A stretch of 64,000 nt of DNA from Pseudomonas sp. CCC3.1 (GCF_034347405.1 NZ_CP133778.1:248001-312000); one strand, 5' to 3'. Counted from the first letter of the stretch, positions 9,197-18,300 are shown. Made by a program: numbers and translations. Notes: a model not told the origin generated them from the sequence alone.

Positions 9197-10660
9197 TTGC
9201 TGTCGAAGGTCGACACCATGGGCAGAAAGATTCACCGCGATGAAACAATTATCGGACAGCTGACCCACGAAATCGCGATCCTCAAGCGGCACCGGTTTGC
9301 CAAGCGCAGCGAACAGATCAGTCCTGAACAAGGCAGCTTGCTCAACGACCTGCTTAACACTGATCTTGAGGCTATCGCCGCTGAGCTGACGGCACTCCAG
9401 CCGGTTCCGGCTCCAGAAGAGGCGCGCCAAAAACCAAAGCGCGCACCGCTGCCGCCACAGTTTCCACGCACTATCATTCATCACGAACCGGAAAACACTC
9501 AGTGCTCCTGCGGCTGCCAACTCCAGCGCATCGGCGAGGACGTCAGCGAGAAGCTCGATTACACACCGGGCGTGTTCACCTTCGAGCAACATGTACGTGG
9601 GAAATGGGCCTGTCGTCAGTGCGAAGCATTGATCCAGGCGCCGGTGCCAGTCTACGTGATCGACAAGGGCATCCCAACCGCAGGCCTGCTGGCCCATGTG
9701 ATGGTGGCGAAGTTCGCTGACCACTTGCCGCTGTATCGGCAGGAGAAAATCTTCGGGCGCGCCGGTTTAGCGATCCCTCGCTCAACGCTGGCCCAATGGG
9801 TCGGGCAGACCGGTGTACAGCTTCAGCCGCTGGTTGATGCCTTGCGAGAAGCTGTCCTGGCGCAGCGAGTCGTCCACGCCGACGAGACGCCGGTGCAGAT
9901 GCTTGCCCCCGGACAGAAGAAAACTCACCGTGCTTATGTCTGGGCTTACTGCACCACGCCGTTTTCGGCCCTCAAGGCCGTGGTCTATGACTTTAGCCCG
10001 AGCCGTGCCGGTGAGCATGCGCGTAACTTCCTTGGCTCCTGGAATGGCAAGCTGGTGTGCGACGACTTTGCTGGTTACAAGGCTGGCTTCGAAAAAGGCA
10101 TGACCGAAATCGGCTGCATGGCCCACGCCCGCCGCAAGTTCTTCGATCTGCACGTAGCGAATAAAAGTCAGTTGGCAGAACAGGCACTGCACTCGATTGG
10201 CGGCCTGTACGAAGTGGAACGCAAGGCGCGGGACATGGGTGATGAAGATCGCTGGCGAATACGGAAAGAAAAAGCAGCGCCGTTAGCGAAAGCACTGCAC
10301 AACTGGATGTTGACCCAGCGCGATCTTGTGCCCAACGGATCAGCAACGGCCAAAGCCTTGGATTACAGCCTTAAACGCTGGGTAGCGCTGACGCGCTACT
10401 TGGAAGATGGGGCTGTGCCCTTTGACAACAACCGGGTGGAAAATCAAATCAGACCGTGGGCACTCGGACGCTCCAACTGGTTGTTTGCCGGCTCGCTTCG
10501 CAGCGGAAAACGGGCGGCGGAGATCATGAGCTTGATCCAGTCAGCGCGCATGAATGGGCATGATCCGTATGCCTATCTCAAAGATGTGCTGACGCGGTTG
10601 CCGACGCAGCGAGCGAGTGAGATTGAGCAACTACTGCCGCATCAGTGGGTATCTGCCTGA
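9197..10660 (+). CDS. tnpC: IS66-family transposase TnpC
   Basis: A 487-aa DDE transposase of IS66 elements. It has the N-terminal helical region (HEIAILKRHRFAKRSEQ), a zinc-binding CSCG...CRQCE region, the DETPVQ catalytic segment, DDFAGYKAGF, AHARRKFFD and a C-terminal FDNNRVENQIRPWALGR segment. The ordinary start is probably the ATG at 9135 (MTSLPNLDQM), but the frame shifts by one base around 9160-9170, so only an internal start (TTG 9197 or ATG 9218) reads into the main frame. With a broken tnpB upstream the element is probably dead or dependent on a partner. Its right end is near 10680. Confidence 0.85.
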   Translation: MLSKVDTMGRKIHRDETIIGQLTHEIAILKRHRFAKRSEQISPEQGSLLNDLLNTDLEAIAAELTALQPVPAPEEARQKPKRAPLPPQFPRTIIHHEPENTQCSCGCQLQRIGEDVSEKLDYTPGVFTFEQHVRGKWACRQCEALIQAPVPVYVIDKGIPTAGLLAHVMVAKFADHLPLYRQEKIFGRAGLAIPRSTLAQWVGQTGVQLQPLVDALREAVLAQRVVHADETPVQMLAPGQKKTHRAYVWAYCTTPFSALKAVVYDFSPSRAGEHARNFLGSWNGKLVCDDFAGYKAGFEKGMTEIGCMAHARRKFFDLHVANKSQLAEQALHSIGGLYEVERKARDMGDEDRWRIRKEKAAPLAKALHNWMLTQRDLVPNGSATAKALDYSLKRWVALTRYLEDGAVPFDNNRVENQIRPWALGRSNWLFAGSLRSGKRAAEIMSLIQSARMNGHDPYAYLKDVLTRLPTQRASEIEQLLPHQWVSA

Positions 10661-10709
10661 ATCGTGCAACGGCGTACTTACGATTCACCCTCCTCACTAA
10701 AGGCGTCAT

Positions 10710-11228
10710 ATGTCCGCAACCATTCGCTATGCTGTACCGGAAGATGCACAACTCTTGCCCGCCATTGAAACCTCCGCTGCGCAAGCATTCCGCATGATTG
10801 AGGACTTGAGCTGGCTGGCTGATTCGCCTCCCATGTCCATTGAGCGACACCGCCAGCTCATCGCTCTATCGACATGCTGGGTTGCCCTTGATGTCGAAAA
10901 TCGGCCGCAAGGATTTCTCAGCGCTGAGCGCCACGGTGACGATCTTCACATTTTCGAATTATCGGTCATGCGATCAATGCAAGGACAAGGTTTGGGGCGA
11001 AGTCTGGTTGAGGCCGCGAAGGATTATGCTCGCTCAAAAAGACTGCGTTTCGTAACGCTTACCACGTTCAAAAACGTGCCTTGGAATGCACCATTTTACT
11101 CGCGGATGGGATTCAAGGCTGATACCAGCACAGATTTGGATCAAAGGTTAGCGGCGATTCTGCACGAGGAGTACAAGCACGGATTCACTCCGGGAAATCG
11201 ATGCGCAATGGTATGGCCAGTGACTTGA
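10710..11228 (+). CDS. GNAT-family N-acetyltransferase
   Basis: A 172-aa acetyltransferase with the acetyl-CoA binding motif A (LSVMRSMQGQGLGRSLVEAA) and the C-terminal NAPFYSRMGF motif typical of GNAT enzymes. It starts MSATIRYAVPEDAQLL, with AAGGCG about 6 nt upstream of the ATG. The substrate cannot be told. It lies between two IS66 remnants, which suggests it was trapped between element copies. Confidence 0.85.
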   Translation: MSATIRYAVPEDAQLLPAIETSAAQAFRMIEDLSWLADSPPMSIERHRQLIALSTCWVALDVENRPQGFLSAERHGDDLHIFELSVMRSMQGQGLGRSLVEAAKDYARSKRLRFVTLTTFKNVPWNAPFYSRMGFKADTSTDLDQRLAAILHEEYKHGFTPGNRCAMVWPVT

Positions 11229-11697
11229 ACAGAAAATTTCAGGCACCTACGTTGGTAGCCGTTAAACGTGTATTTGCCGGACGCTTACACACAGATGGCC
11301 ATTGAAGTTAGACAGTTGCTGCCGTGCCAGTGGGTAACTCCATCGCATTGATCAAATGGGCGTACCCCACTAGATTTCCCATTTTTTCCCCTGTCGTAGG
11401 CAAGTTTTTCTTAACCGCGCCAAGATTTTCTTAAAATGTGCGCCGAACACTCAGAAAATGTTAACCGTAAATGGCCGCGCAACCACTATTTTGGGCTTTC
11501 CGCTTATTGGTGGTAAGCGTCCCGCAATCACACCTTGCCGCATTGCGCTTTCTGGACGACCTGGGCTTTGAACGGTTTGGGATAAGAGCTACGTTGGCGC
11601 ATGGAAATCCTGGCGATAAGGGTGAGCGCGCTCGCTTAAAAAAACGCGGACACCATCGTCCTTAATGCTGGAGTTCGGTAGGTGACTTGGCCGGACG
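11229..11697. other. Gap with an IS66 remnant and no intact gene
   Basis: Apart from the tnpC tail at 11301-11351 listed separately, I see only a direct repeat of TTTTCTTAA near 11408-11436 and a short unsupported frame at 11471-11665. Confidence 0.4.
11301..11351 (+). pseudogene. Second IS66 tnpC C-terminal remnant
   Basis: The frame beginning IEVRQLLPCQWVTP aligns with the C-terminus of the nearby transposase (IEQLLPHQWVSA) and then stops. Only the last 16 codons or so survive, so this is the tail of a second, divergent IS66 copy on the other side of the GNAT gene. Confidence 0.6.
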
Positions 11698-11952
11698 GTT
11701 ACATATCGCATGCGTCAGAGCATGAGCCGGCGAGGAAATTGTTGGGATAATGCGCCGATGGAGCGGGTGTTCAGGAGCCTGAAAACCGAGTGGATACCGA
11801 ACACTGGCTACACGACGGCCCAACAAGCTCAGCGGGATATCAGCCATTTTTTGATGCACTGGTACAACTGGATTCGACCGCACCAATTTAATGGTGGGCT
11901 GCCACCGGCTCAGGCCGAGAAAAAACTTAACGTCGTGTCCGGGATTAGTTGA
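11698..11952 (+). pseudogene. IS3-family transposase C-terminal fragment
   Basis: The last 80 or so residues of an IS3-family OrfB transposase, with SMSRRGNCWDNAPMERVFRS and the WYNWIRPHQFNGGLPP segment. The glutamate of the DDE triad lies in the MERVF segment. The rest of orfB and all of orfA are missing upstream of 11698. The IS right end probably lies near 11970. Confidence 0.85.
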
Positions 11953-12096
11953 CCACTACAGGGGGCAGCCAAGAAACCTTCGACTACTACGCAGATCTGC
12001 CCTGACTCTCTAGCAAACGGAGTTGTAGGGTATTCTACGGGTGGTGAACCGCACTACCGCCCCGGGTTTCGGAGACAACTAAGTATGACCGCTTAT

Positions 12097-12282
12097 GGCC
12101 GATTGTGTTGAAAAAGTCGGCTTCGGTTTTCGGGTCAAAAAAGAGCGCATCTGAGATTGAAATCTTGAATCTTCGCAGAGGTTTTCGGGCTTAGATTTCA
12201 CGTAGCAGCGTGCTAAAAAGGCGCTTTCACCGATCAATGTTCCGGCAGTTTGAGAAAACCGACTTTTTCAACAGAATCGGCC
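12097..12282. mobile_element. MITE-like palindromic element of 186 bp
   Basis: Both ends carry a 24-bp inverted repeat with one mismatch: GGCCGATTGTGTTGAAAAAG at the left (continuing to 12120) and its complement at 12259-12282. There is no coding capacity inside. A half copy of the end (CGATTCTGTTGAAAAAATCGG) recurs near 47375-47395. It looks like a non-autonomous element mobilised by a transposase absent from the window. Confidence 0.6.
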
Positions 12283-12310
12283 GATTGCAGCCTTTCGTGA
12301 CAGGCAGAAA

Positions 12311-12360
12311 TCGGCCACAAGCAGCCTCTCGGAGGTATCTACGAAGCTTGAGGCGATTCA
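12311..12360. repeat. 50-bp interspersed repeat, copy 1
   Basis: This 50-bp unit (GGCC, AGCAG and CTC blocks, ending GGCGATTCA) has two other equally long copies at 42275-42324 and 47231-47280. It sits beside the MITE-like element, and copy 3 also directly abuts a MITE, so it may be part of a larger compound repeat. Confidence 0.6.
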
Positions 12361-12383
12361 GATTTCAAGGCTTTAAAAGAAAA

Positions 12384-12959
12384 CTAGGGGCGCCGCTCTT
12401 GCAATAACTGACGGGCGGAATCAGCCATCACCGGAAGAGCGCCGGCCAGCATCAAGAGATCTTTGAGCACTAGGCGTCCTGCACCAGACAGGAATGGAAA
12501 GCCATGTTCACCATCACCAAGATCCGGTACCCAGGCTTCAGGTGTGGTGAGCAGGAAGGTTAAGGTCACCAGCGGTGTACCGAAGGCCAGCGCCCCACCA
12601 AGCAGACCGGCGCGTCGCGAGATCGGGTTGGAAAGCACCAGCAGACCGATCAGAATTTCTACTACGCCCAGGCCGTTGGAAAAGATGTATGTGTTATTTG
12701 CGGTCTGCCAGACGCGCTTTTCCGCATTCAATTCACCCTCGTGGGTCAGGTGTGCCTTGTAATCCTCGGGATGTTCATAAAAAAAAGACATAAACGGGCT
12801 GTTGGCGACAAATGGGGTAATGCTATCGGCTTCGTAAGGCGCGAATTTGAGCGCCCCGATCCACAAGAAAACTACGGCGATCGCCAGTCTCATGAGGTGT
12901 GTGCCAAGGGTGTCGAGCTTGCTGATGAATTGCAGCCATGTAGTGAATGAAGCGAGCAT
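12384..12959 (-). CDS. RclC/YkgB-like DUF417 inner-membrane protein
   Basis: A 191-aa membrane protein of the YkgB/RclC (DUF417) family. Hydrophobic segments lie near residues 22-42, 95-115, 120-140 and 160-180, with the conserved FLWIGALKFAPYEADSI and SPFMSFFYEH segments. In E. coli RclC helps survival of reactive chlorine species; its biochemical role is unknown. It is followed leftward by repeats and preceded by an AhpD-like gene and a divergent AraC regulator, an arrangement reminiscent of rcl loci. That the AraC gene controls it is inference. Confidence 0.8.
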   Translation of the reverse strand: MLASFTTWLQFISKLDTLGTHLMRLAIAVVFLWIGALKFAPYEADSITPFVANSPFMSFFYEHPEDYKAHLTHEGELNAEKRVWQTANNTYIFSNGLGVVEILIGLLVLSNPISRRAGLLGGALAFGTPLVTLTFLLTTPEAWVPDLGDGEHGFPFLSGAGRLVLKDLLMLAGALPVMADSARQLLQERRP

Positions 12960-13136
12960 CAGACTTATCCGAATATTTGGAATGTGAAACCAGTCTGAGG
13001 CTTAGCCGCGAGACGCTTTTGTGCGTCATGCTCAAGTTATTGTTCGATCGTCTCAACAAGTGGCTGACGTCTGGATGTATCAGGTAAGCCCCGGCACGTT
13101 TAAGTGTGCGGGGCCGGTGGAGTTATGGCGAAAGAG

Positions 13137-13478
13137 CTATTTTTTCAAGGTGTCGTACGCCTCAAGAGCGCGCAGTGAATAAATATAAGCGGCGCCTGCG
13201 TTCAACGAGATCGCAGTGGCCAAGGTCGCAGCCACTTCCTCGCGGCTCGCACCAGCCTTAATGGCCGCATCAGTGTGAGCTGCAATACAGCCGTCGCAGC
13301 GTGTAGTGATGGCGACTGCAATGGAGATCAATTCGCGGGTCTTGGTGTCGAGCACATCGTTTTCGGCAGAGGCTTCTCCGAGGGCCATGTAGGCTTTGAC
13401 CATTTTTGGATTACTTTTGCCCAGCGCGCCGAAAGCTTTCTGGATGGAGGGTAATAATTCGGACCAGTTAATGAACAT
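13137..13478 (-). CDS. Carboxymuconolactone decarboxylase / AhpD-like protein
   Basis: A 113-aa protein with the CxxC-xxx-H motif CDGCIAAH, the redox-active site of AhpD-like peroxidase-reducing proteins, and the surrounding TRELISIAVAI helix. Its likely role is disulphide-linked peroxide reduction. The ATG is preceded by AGGAGTTACCGCA. A 12-G run (13494-13505) lies just upstream of that site in the divergent promoter region, so expression could vary by slippage. Confidence 0.85.
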   Translation of the reverse strand: MFINWSELLPSIQKAFGALGKSNPKMVKAYMALGEASAENDVLDTKTRELISIAVAITTRCDGCIAAHTDAAIKAGASREEVAATLATAISLNAGAAYIYSLRALEAYDTLKK

Positions 13479-13589
13479 TGCGGTAACTCCTGAGGGGGGG
13501 GGGGGTGTAATGTTTAACCTTGTTTAGTGTATGCCCTAGTCCTATTTTGATTAGTTCGATACGCTCTGTTTTTTCTGCGATGCGCTCAA

Positions 13590-14501
13590 ATGAATTCGAT
13601 CGACAAGCTCATCAGCCTCGCCAATGTTCGTGGCAGTCTGGATTTACGTTGCCAATTTCAGGGTGACTGGTCCCTGGAGCATGAGCAGGAAGCGCTGGGC
13701 AAAGCGCCATACCACGTGGTGCTGTCGGGTGAGTGTCGGGTGGAGCTTCCAAGCGGGCAGCGTCTTTCTATGCGCGCCGGCGACGTTCTGCTCCTGCCGG
13801 GTGGTGCGCCGCATGTGCTGCATAGTCCGGGCAAAGCTGTTGCGCCAACATTGGTATCGGCAAAGCGTATCGACGCTGGCATATTGCCCATACATCGCAT
13901 TGGCGGCGTGAGTGCGGATCTGGACATGCTATGCGGCTGCTTTCACTTCAACCGAACTTCGTTGCTATTTGCTTCATTACCTGACTACCTGTTGATACCC
14001 AGCGGCACGCTCCCAGCGGATGGACCATTACAGTCTCTGGTCGATTTATTACGCGGGGAAGCAGACGGCGATCAGATTGGAGCAAAATTTTTGCTCGATG
14101 CTCTTTCTCAGGCGTTATTCACCCTGATCCTTCGCGCCCATCTATCTAGCCATGGCCAAGACATCGGCACGCTCGCCTTGCTCAGCGATAAACGTCTGGG
14201 CCCCGTATGGCAGGCGATGTTGGCTGATCCTGCGCACGAGTGGACCATCCAAAATCTAGCAGATATCGCGTGCATGTCCCGAGCATCTTTCATGCGGGCG
14301 TTCGTTCGTGTGGCTGGTGTGTCGCCATGGGTATTGCTTACGCAAGTCCGTATGGAATTGGCGTTCAGCCTGCTGAGTCATTCGCATCTGGGATTAAAAG
14401 ATATTGCCTTGCAGGTTGGTTACCAATCGCAGGCGGCGTTCAGCAAAAAATTTAAGGAGGTTTATGGGGCGCCTCCAGGGAGAATGCGCCGCAGAATTTA
14501 G
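13590..14501 (+). CDS. AraC-family regulator with N-terminal cupin
   Basis: A 303-aa activator. Residues 1-190 form a cupin-type sensor domain (LSMRAGDVLLLPGGAPH) and residues 205-303 a double helix-turn-helix AraC domain (IQNLADIACMSRASFMRAF and IALQVGYQSQAAFSKKF). The class includes RclR-type regulators of hypochlorite response. It is divergent from the AhpD-like and RclC-like genes, its likely targets. Confidence 0.85.
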   Translation: MNSIDKLISLANVRGSLDLRCQFQGDWSLEHEQEALGKAPYHVVLSGECRVELPSGQRLSMRAGDVLLLPGGAPHVLHSPGKAVAPTLVSAKRIDAGILPIHRIGGVSADLDMLCGCFHFNRTSLLFASLPDYLLIPSGTLPADGPLQSLVDLLRGEADGDQIGAKFLLDALSQALFTLILRAHLSSHGQDIGTLALLSDKRLGPVWQAMLADPAHEWTIQNLADIACMSRASFMRAFVRVAGVSPWVLLTQVRMELAFSLLSHSHLGLKDIALQVGYQSQAAFSKKFKEVYGAPPGRMRRRI

Positions 14502-14601
14502 AGCTGTCACTTAGGTAGGGGTGACCAGAGATGGCCGTTTTCTGCCTGTTGTGATCGGCGGAGAGCGGCCAAAAGCGGACGATTGCTGGCAGGTATTCAA
14601 G

Positions 14602-15516
14602 CTATGTCCCCAGGCCCTGGGGAAATAGCTTGGGGTTTGAGAAAGCCTGCTTAAGGTGGTCGTACACCAATCGCACCCGCTTCGATACAGGACCCTGCTG
14701 CGGGCGGTATATGAACAGATCCCATGGTGCTGGAGCGTGATCAGCCAAAACGGCAACCAGCTTTCCTGACCGCAGATGAGGCTCAGCCAGATAGGCAGGA
14801 ATTTGGCCAAAACACATGCCTGCCAGGGTGGCTTCCAATTCCGTATCTGGATCATCACAGATAAGCGCTGGCTGCCTGGGCGCGAACGTTTGCCCGTCGG
14901 CAAATAGCCAAGGCCAAGGGCGGCCATTTTTCCGGTCGATCAGGACTGAAAGTGGCAGCTTAGCTAAGGCATCCAAAGATTTAGGTGGTGTCTTTTGGCC
15001 TATGAGAGACGGGCACGCGACAACGTAAAACGGCACGGGAGCTAAGGCACGTGCAACGTAGCGCCGGTCGCGAATAACCCCCACCCGGATACCAATATCG
15101 ATATGCGCTTCAACGGCATCAGTCATCTGATCTTCCAAGCGGAGATCGAATTGCAGGTCAGGATGTGCAGCGGCCAGGGGCTGAAGAAACGGTATTAGGA
15201 AGCGCCTGCCAATAGCATGTGGAGCCGTAATCCCCACCCTACCTGACAGCTCAGGCTCCGTCCTGTGCGACCGGAATAGCGTATCGAAATGATCCAGAGC
15301 TGACCTGGCATCTTTGGCGTAATCCTGACCGAAAGCAGTGATGCTCACCTGGCGGGTATTGCGGTGGAACAGTGATTCGCCAAGCTCAGTTTCCAGGGCT
15401 TGAATGGCTCGAGTCACCCCTTGTGGGGAGATGCCTAATCGAGTTGCCGCTTCGCGGAAGCTACCTGCCTCTGCTGCTGTGCAAAAAATCCTAACCATCT
15501 CCATGCGGTTAAGCAT
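14602..15516 (-). CDS. LysR-family regulator
   Basis: A 304-aa regulator with an N-terminal winged helix (EAGSFREAATRLGISPQGVTRA) and a C-terminal effector-binding domain starting near residue 90. I placed the start at MLNRMEMVRIF because GGAGGGGCAAC lies directly before that ATG; the frame is open 15 codons further. It is divergent from the SDR gene at 15661, with 144 bp between the starts, the classic arrangement of a LysR regulator and its target. Confidence 0.9.
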   Translation of the reverse strand: MLNRMEMVRIFCTAAEAGSFREAATRLGISPQGVTRAIQALETELGESLFHRNTRQVSITAFGQDYAKDARSALDHFDTLFRSHRTEPELSGRVGITAPHAIGRRFLIPFLQPLAAAHPDLQFDLRLEDQMTDAVEAHIDIGIRVGVIRDRRYVARALAPVPFYVVACPSLIGQKTPPKSLDALAKLPLSVLIDRKNGRPWPWLFADGQTFAPRQPALICDDPDTELEATLAGMCFGQIPAYLAEPHLRSGKLVAVLADHAPAPWDLFIYRPQQGPVSKRVRLVYDHLKQAFSNPKLFPQGLGT

Positions 15517-15660
15517 GTTGCCCCTCCCATTTATTCCATTTTCAGGAATAGCATAATCCAATCATTTCCATTTATTGAGATCAATCATGGGTCTAAAGTT
15601 TGCGCACTGCCAGGTTAACCAGCCATGGCGAAGTACAAACCCGCCGATGAGGTTCTCAGC

Positions 15661-16404
15661 ATGAGCAATAACATTTCTGGAAAAGTTGTCGTTATCACCG
15701 GTGCCAGTAGCGGCCTGGGTGAGGTTACTGCACGCCACCTTGCTGCGCTTGGCGCTCGCGTAGTGCTGGCTGCACGTCGCAAAGATAAACTCGACGCATT
15801 GGTGGCTGAGCTGACCAATGCAGGTGGTCAGGCAATCGCGTATCAGACCGATGTTACCTCTCAGGAAGAGGTCAAAACGCTCATTCAAGGTGCCGTGGAC
15901 ACCTACGGTCGCATTGATGTACTGATCAACAATGCCGGACTGATGGCGATTGCACCGCTCAGCGATACTCGCACTGACGAGTGGGATCGCATGATCGATA
16001 TCAACATCAAGGGTCTGCTGTACGGAGTCGCGGCTGCATTGCCAGTCTTCCAGAAACAAAACAGTGGTCACTTCATCAACATCGCATCGGTTGCAGGCCT
16101 GAAGGTGTTCAGCCCAGGTGGCACCGTGTACAGCGGCACCAAGTTTGCTGTGCGGGCTATCTCCGAAGGACTGCGTCACGAAGTCGGTGGCAGCATCCGC
16201 ACCACGACTATCGAACCGGGCGCCGTGGACTCCGAACTGAAATTCGGCAGCACCCACCAACAGAGCCGCGATTTCGTGGTGGACTTCTACAAGCATGCAA
16301 TTCCCGCCGAATCGGTCGCTCGAGCTATCGCCTTCGCAATTGAGCAGCCTGCTGACGTGGATATTAACGAGATCGTTCTGCGCCCAACCGTGCAGGAATT
16401 CTAA
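15661..16404 (+). CDS. SDR-family oxidoreductase
   Basis: A 247-aa classical short-chain dehydrogenase. It has the cofactor motif TGASSGLG near residues 12-19, NNAG near 88-91, the catalytic Ser in NIASVAG and the YSGTK catalytic Tyr/Lys. An Arg-rich segment after beta-2 (AARRKDK) suggests NADPH preference. The ATG at 15661 is preceded by GAGG and gives the usual N-terminus; an in-frame ATG at 15625 is less likely. A possible weak hairpin follows at 16411-16438. It is probably controlled by the divergent LysR gene. Confidence 0.9.
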   Translation: MSNNISGKVVVITGASSGLGEVTARHLAALGARVVLAARRKDKLDALVAELTNAGGQAIAYQTDVTSQEEVKTLIQGAVDTYGRIDVLINNAGLMAIAPLSDTRTDEWDRMIDINIKGLLYGVAAALPVFQKQNSGHFINIASVAGLKVFSPGGTVYSGTKFAVRAISEGLRHEVGGSIRTTTIEPGAVDSELKFGSTHQQSRDFVVDFYKHAIPAESVARAIAFAIEQPADVDINEIVLRPTVQEF

Positions 16405-16464
16405 TGAGTTGAGGGCCTGTCTCTTCGGCGTCAGGCCCCGCTTATCTGGAGTGAAAAGCGGTGA

Positions 16465-16689
16465 GTGCCACATGGCCCGGAAGAAAAGAAGCAAGCGCTC
16501 GATGTAGGTGCTGAATGCCCTGCTATTGTTCAGCAGCTTGCAGCTGTTAGTGGGGCTGACAACGGATTGATGGCAACGGTTATGGAGAGCTATCTACGGG
16601 AAGAGTTTCCCAGTAGCGAAATCAGGAGCGATTCGCAGAACAAGTCCATTGACGAGACCATCTCCATCGTCCGCTCCTACCTGCGGTAG
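16465..16689 (+). pseudogene. frmR: FrmR-type formaldehyde sensor with an internal in-frame deletion
   Basis: The 74-aa product matches the FrmR/RcnR/CsoR family at both ends: MPHGPEEKKQAL at the start (GTG codon) and GAECPAIVQQLAAV, NGLMATVMES and VDET/ISIVRSYLR-like segments later. Family members are about 91 aa; here roughly 18 residues between KKQAL and VGAECPA are missing without a frame change. The lost part is helix 1 with the RRIxGQ segment used in DNA contact. Cys in AECPA, the formaldehyde-reactive residue, remains. It probably no longer represses, which would leave the frmA gene constitutive. Confidence 0.65.
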
Positions 16690-16748
16690 AGGCACCAGGG
16701 TGCCCTCGGTGAGGGAAAATTTAGTTAGCTAGTAAAGGAAGCGACATC

Positions 16749-17858
16749 ATGAAATCACGTGCAGCAGTTGCCTTCGGGCCTGGAAAGCCACTGGAAATCG
16801 TCGAGATCGACGTCGAGCCGCCGCGCAAGGGCGAGGTGCTTGTCAGGATCACGAATACCGGCGTTTGCCATACCGACGCCTTCACCCTGTCGGGCGAGGA
16901 CCCGGAAGGCGTGTTCCCGGCGGTGCTGGGCCATGAGGGCGCCGGCATCGTGGTCGAGGTCGGCGAGGGCGTGACCTCGGTCAAGCCGGGTGACCACGTG
17001 ATCCCGCTGTACACCGCCGAGTGCGGTGAGTGCCTGTTCTGCAAGAGCGGCAAGACCAACCTGTGCGTGGCGGTGCGCGCCACCCAGGGCAAGGGCGTGA
17101 TGCCCGATGGCACCACCCGCTTCAGCTACAACGGCCAGCCGATCTACCACTACATGGGCTGCTCGACCTTCAGCGAATACACTGTGGTGGCCGAAGTCTC
17201 GCTGGCCAAGATCAACCCGGACGCCAATCCCGAGCATGTCTGCCTGCTGGGTTGCGGTGTGACCACCGGCATCGGCGCTGTTCACAACACGGCCAAGGTT
17301 CAGCCGGGTGACTCTGTGGCCATCTTCGGCCTCGGCGGCATCGGGCTCGCTGCGATTCAGGGGGCACGCCAGGCCAAGGCAGGTCGCATCATCGCCATCG
17401 ACACCAATCCAGCGAAGTTCGAGCTGGCTCGTACCTTCGGCGCGACCGAATGCCTCAACCCGAAGGACTTCGACAAGCCGATTCACGAGGTTCTCATCGA
17501 GATGACCGGTTGGGGTGTCGATCACACCTTCGAGTGCATCGGCAACGTCAACGTGATGCGCTCGGCACTGGAAGCAGCACATCGTGGCTGGGGCCAGTCG
17601 ATCGTCATCGGCGTGGCTGGTGCAGGCAAGGAAATTTCGACGCGCCCGTTCCAGTTGATCACCGGTCGCACCTGGAAGGGCTCGGCTTTCGGCGGGGTCA
17701 AGGGCCGCACTCAACTTCCCGGCATGGTGGAGGACGCAATGAAAGGCGAGATCGATCTCGCCCCGTTCGTCACCCACACCATGGGCCTCGACGACATCAA
17801 CAAGGCCTTCGACCTGATGCATGAAGGCAAGTCGATTCGCACGGTGATCCACTACTGA
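16749..17858 (+). CDS. frmA: S-(hydroxymethyl)glutathione dehydrogenase (class III ADH)
   Basis: A 369-aa zinc alcohol dehydrogenase that oxidises S-hydroxymethylglutathione to S-formylglutathione in formaldehyde detoxification. It shows the catalytic zinc ligands in NTGVCHTD and GHEGAGIV, the structural zinc cluster CGECLFCKSGKTNLC, and the NAD motif GLGGIGLA. Full family length. AAGGAAGCGACATC precedes the ATG. It lies 60 bp after the damaged frmR gene and shares its direction. An S-formylglutathione hydrolase gene (frmB) is not nearby. Confidence 0.95.
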   Translation: MKSRAAVAFGPGKPLEIVEIDVEPPRKGEVLVRITNTGVCHTDAFTLSGEDPEGVFPAVLGHEGAGIVVEVGEGVTSVKPGDHVIPLYTAECGECLFCKSGKTNLCVAVRATQGKGVMPDGTTRFSYNGQPIYHYMGCSTFSEYTVVAEVSLAKINPDANPEHVCLLGCGVTTGIGAVHNTAKVQPGDSVAIFGLGGIGLAAIQGARQAKAGRIIAIDTNPAKFELARTFGATECLNPKDFDKPIHEVLIEMTGWGVDHTFECIGNVNVMRSALEAAHRGWGQSIVIGVAGAGKEISTRPFQLITGRTWKGSAFGGVKGRTQLPGMVEDAMKGEIDLAPFVTHTMGLDDINKAFDLMHEGKSIRTVIHY

Positions 17859-17901
17859 CCGCCCACTACCCATTCAACGCCAACCACCAAGGAAATTAAT
17901 C

Positions 17902-18300
17902 ATGTCCACTCCTGTCATTTCTGGCGATGGCATCTTTTCGCACATCTTTATCGGCGCTGCCGACCTTCAGAAGTCGGTCGCGTTCTTCGACGCCGCTCTG
18001 GGTGCTCTTGGCATCAAGAACCTCGGTCCTTTCAACAACGGATGGGTACTTTTCGGTCGCGAAAAGCCGGCTTTCATCATCGCCCGCCCGGGCAATGGTG
18101 AAGCGCCTTCCAGCAACGGCGTGACGATCGGCTTTGCGGCCGCCACTCCCGCTGAAGTGGATGCCTTCCACGCCGCCGGCCTTGCCGCAGGCGGCACTGA
18201 CGAGGGCCAACCTGGCGCACGTGGTCACCTGCCGGGTGCCTATGCGGCCTACCTGCGTGATCCGGCGGGCAACAAGGTCTGCTCGTACACCTTCGTCTGA
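17902..18300 (+). CDS. VOC-family (glyoxalase/bleomycin-resistance fold) protein
   Basis: A 132-aa protein with paired beta-alpha-beta-beta-beta modules of the vicinal oxygen chelate fold, beginning IFSHIFIGAADLQKSVAFFD and ending YLRDPAGNKVCSYTFV. It follows frmA by 43 bp with AAGGAAATTAATC before the ATG and is followed by a strong terminator, so frmR-frmA-VOC is one operon. A role in aldehyde handling is inferred from the context only. Confidence 0.85.
   Translation: MSTPVISGDGIFSHIFIGAADLQKSVAFFDAALGALGIKNLGPFNNGWVLFGREKPAFIIARPGNGEAPSSNGVTIGFAAATPAEVDAFHAAGLAAGGTDEGQPGARGHLPGAYAAYLRDPAGNKVCSYTFV

Noticed and set aside
15562..16494. Long minus-strand frame opposite the SDR gene
   Set aside because: It lies antisense to a clear short-chain dehydrogenase, has no family features and no initiation signal.
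16755..17873. 372-codon minus-strand frame
   Set aside because: It is the mirror of frmA, produced by GC-rich third positions; the plus strand encodes the full conserved enzyme.
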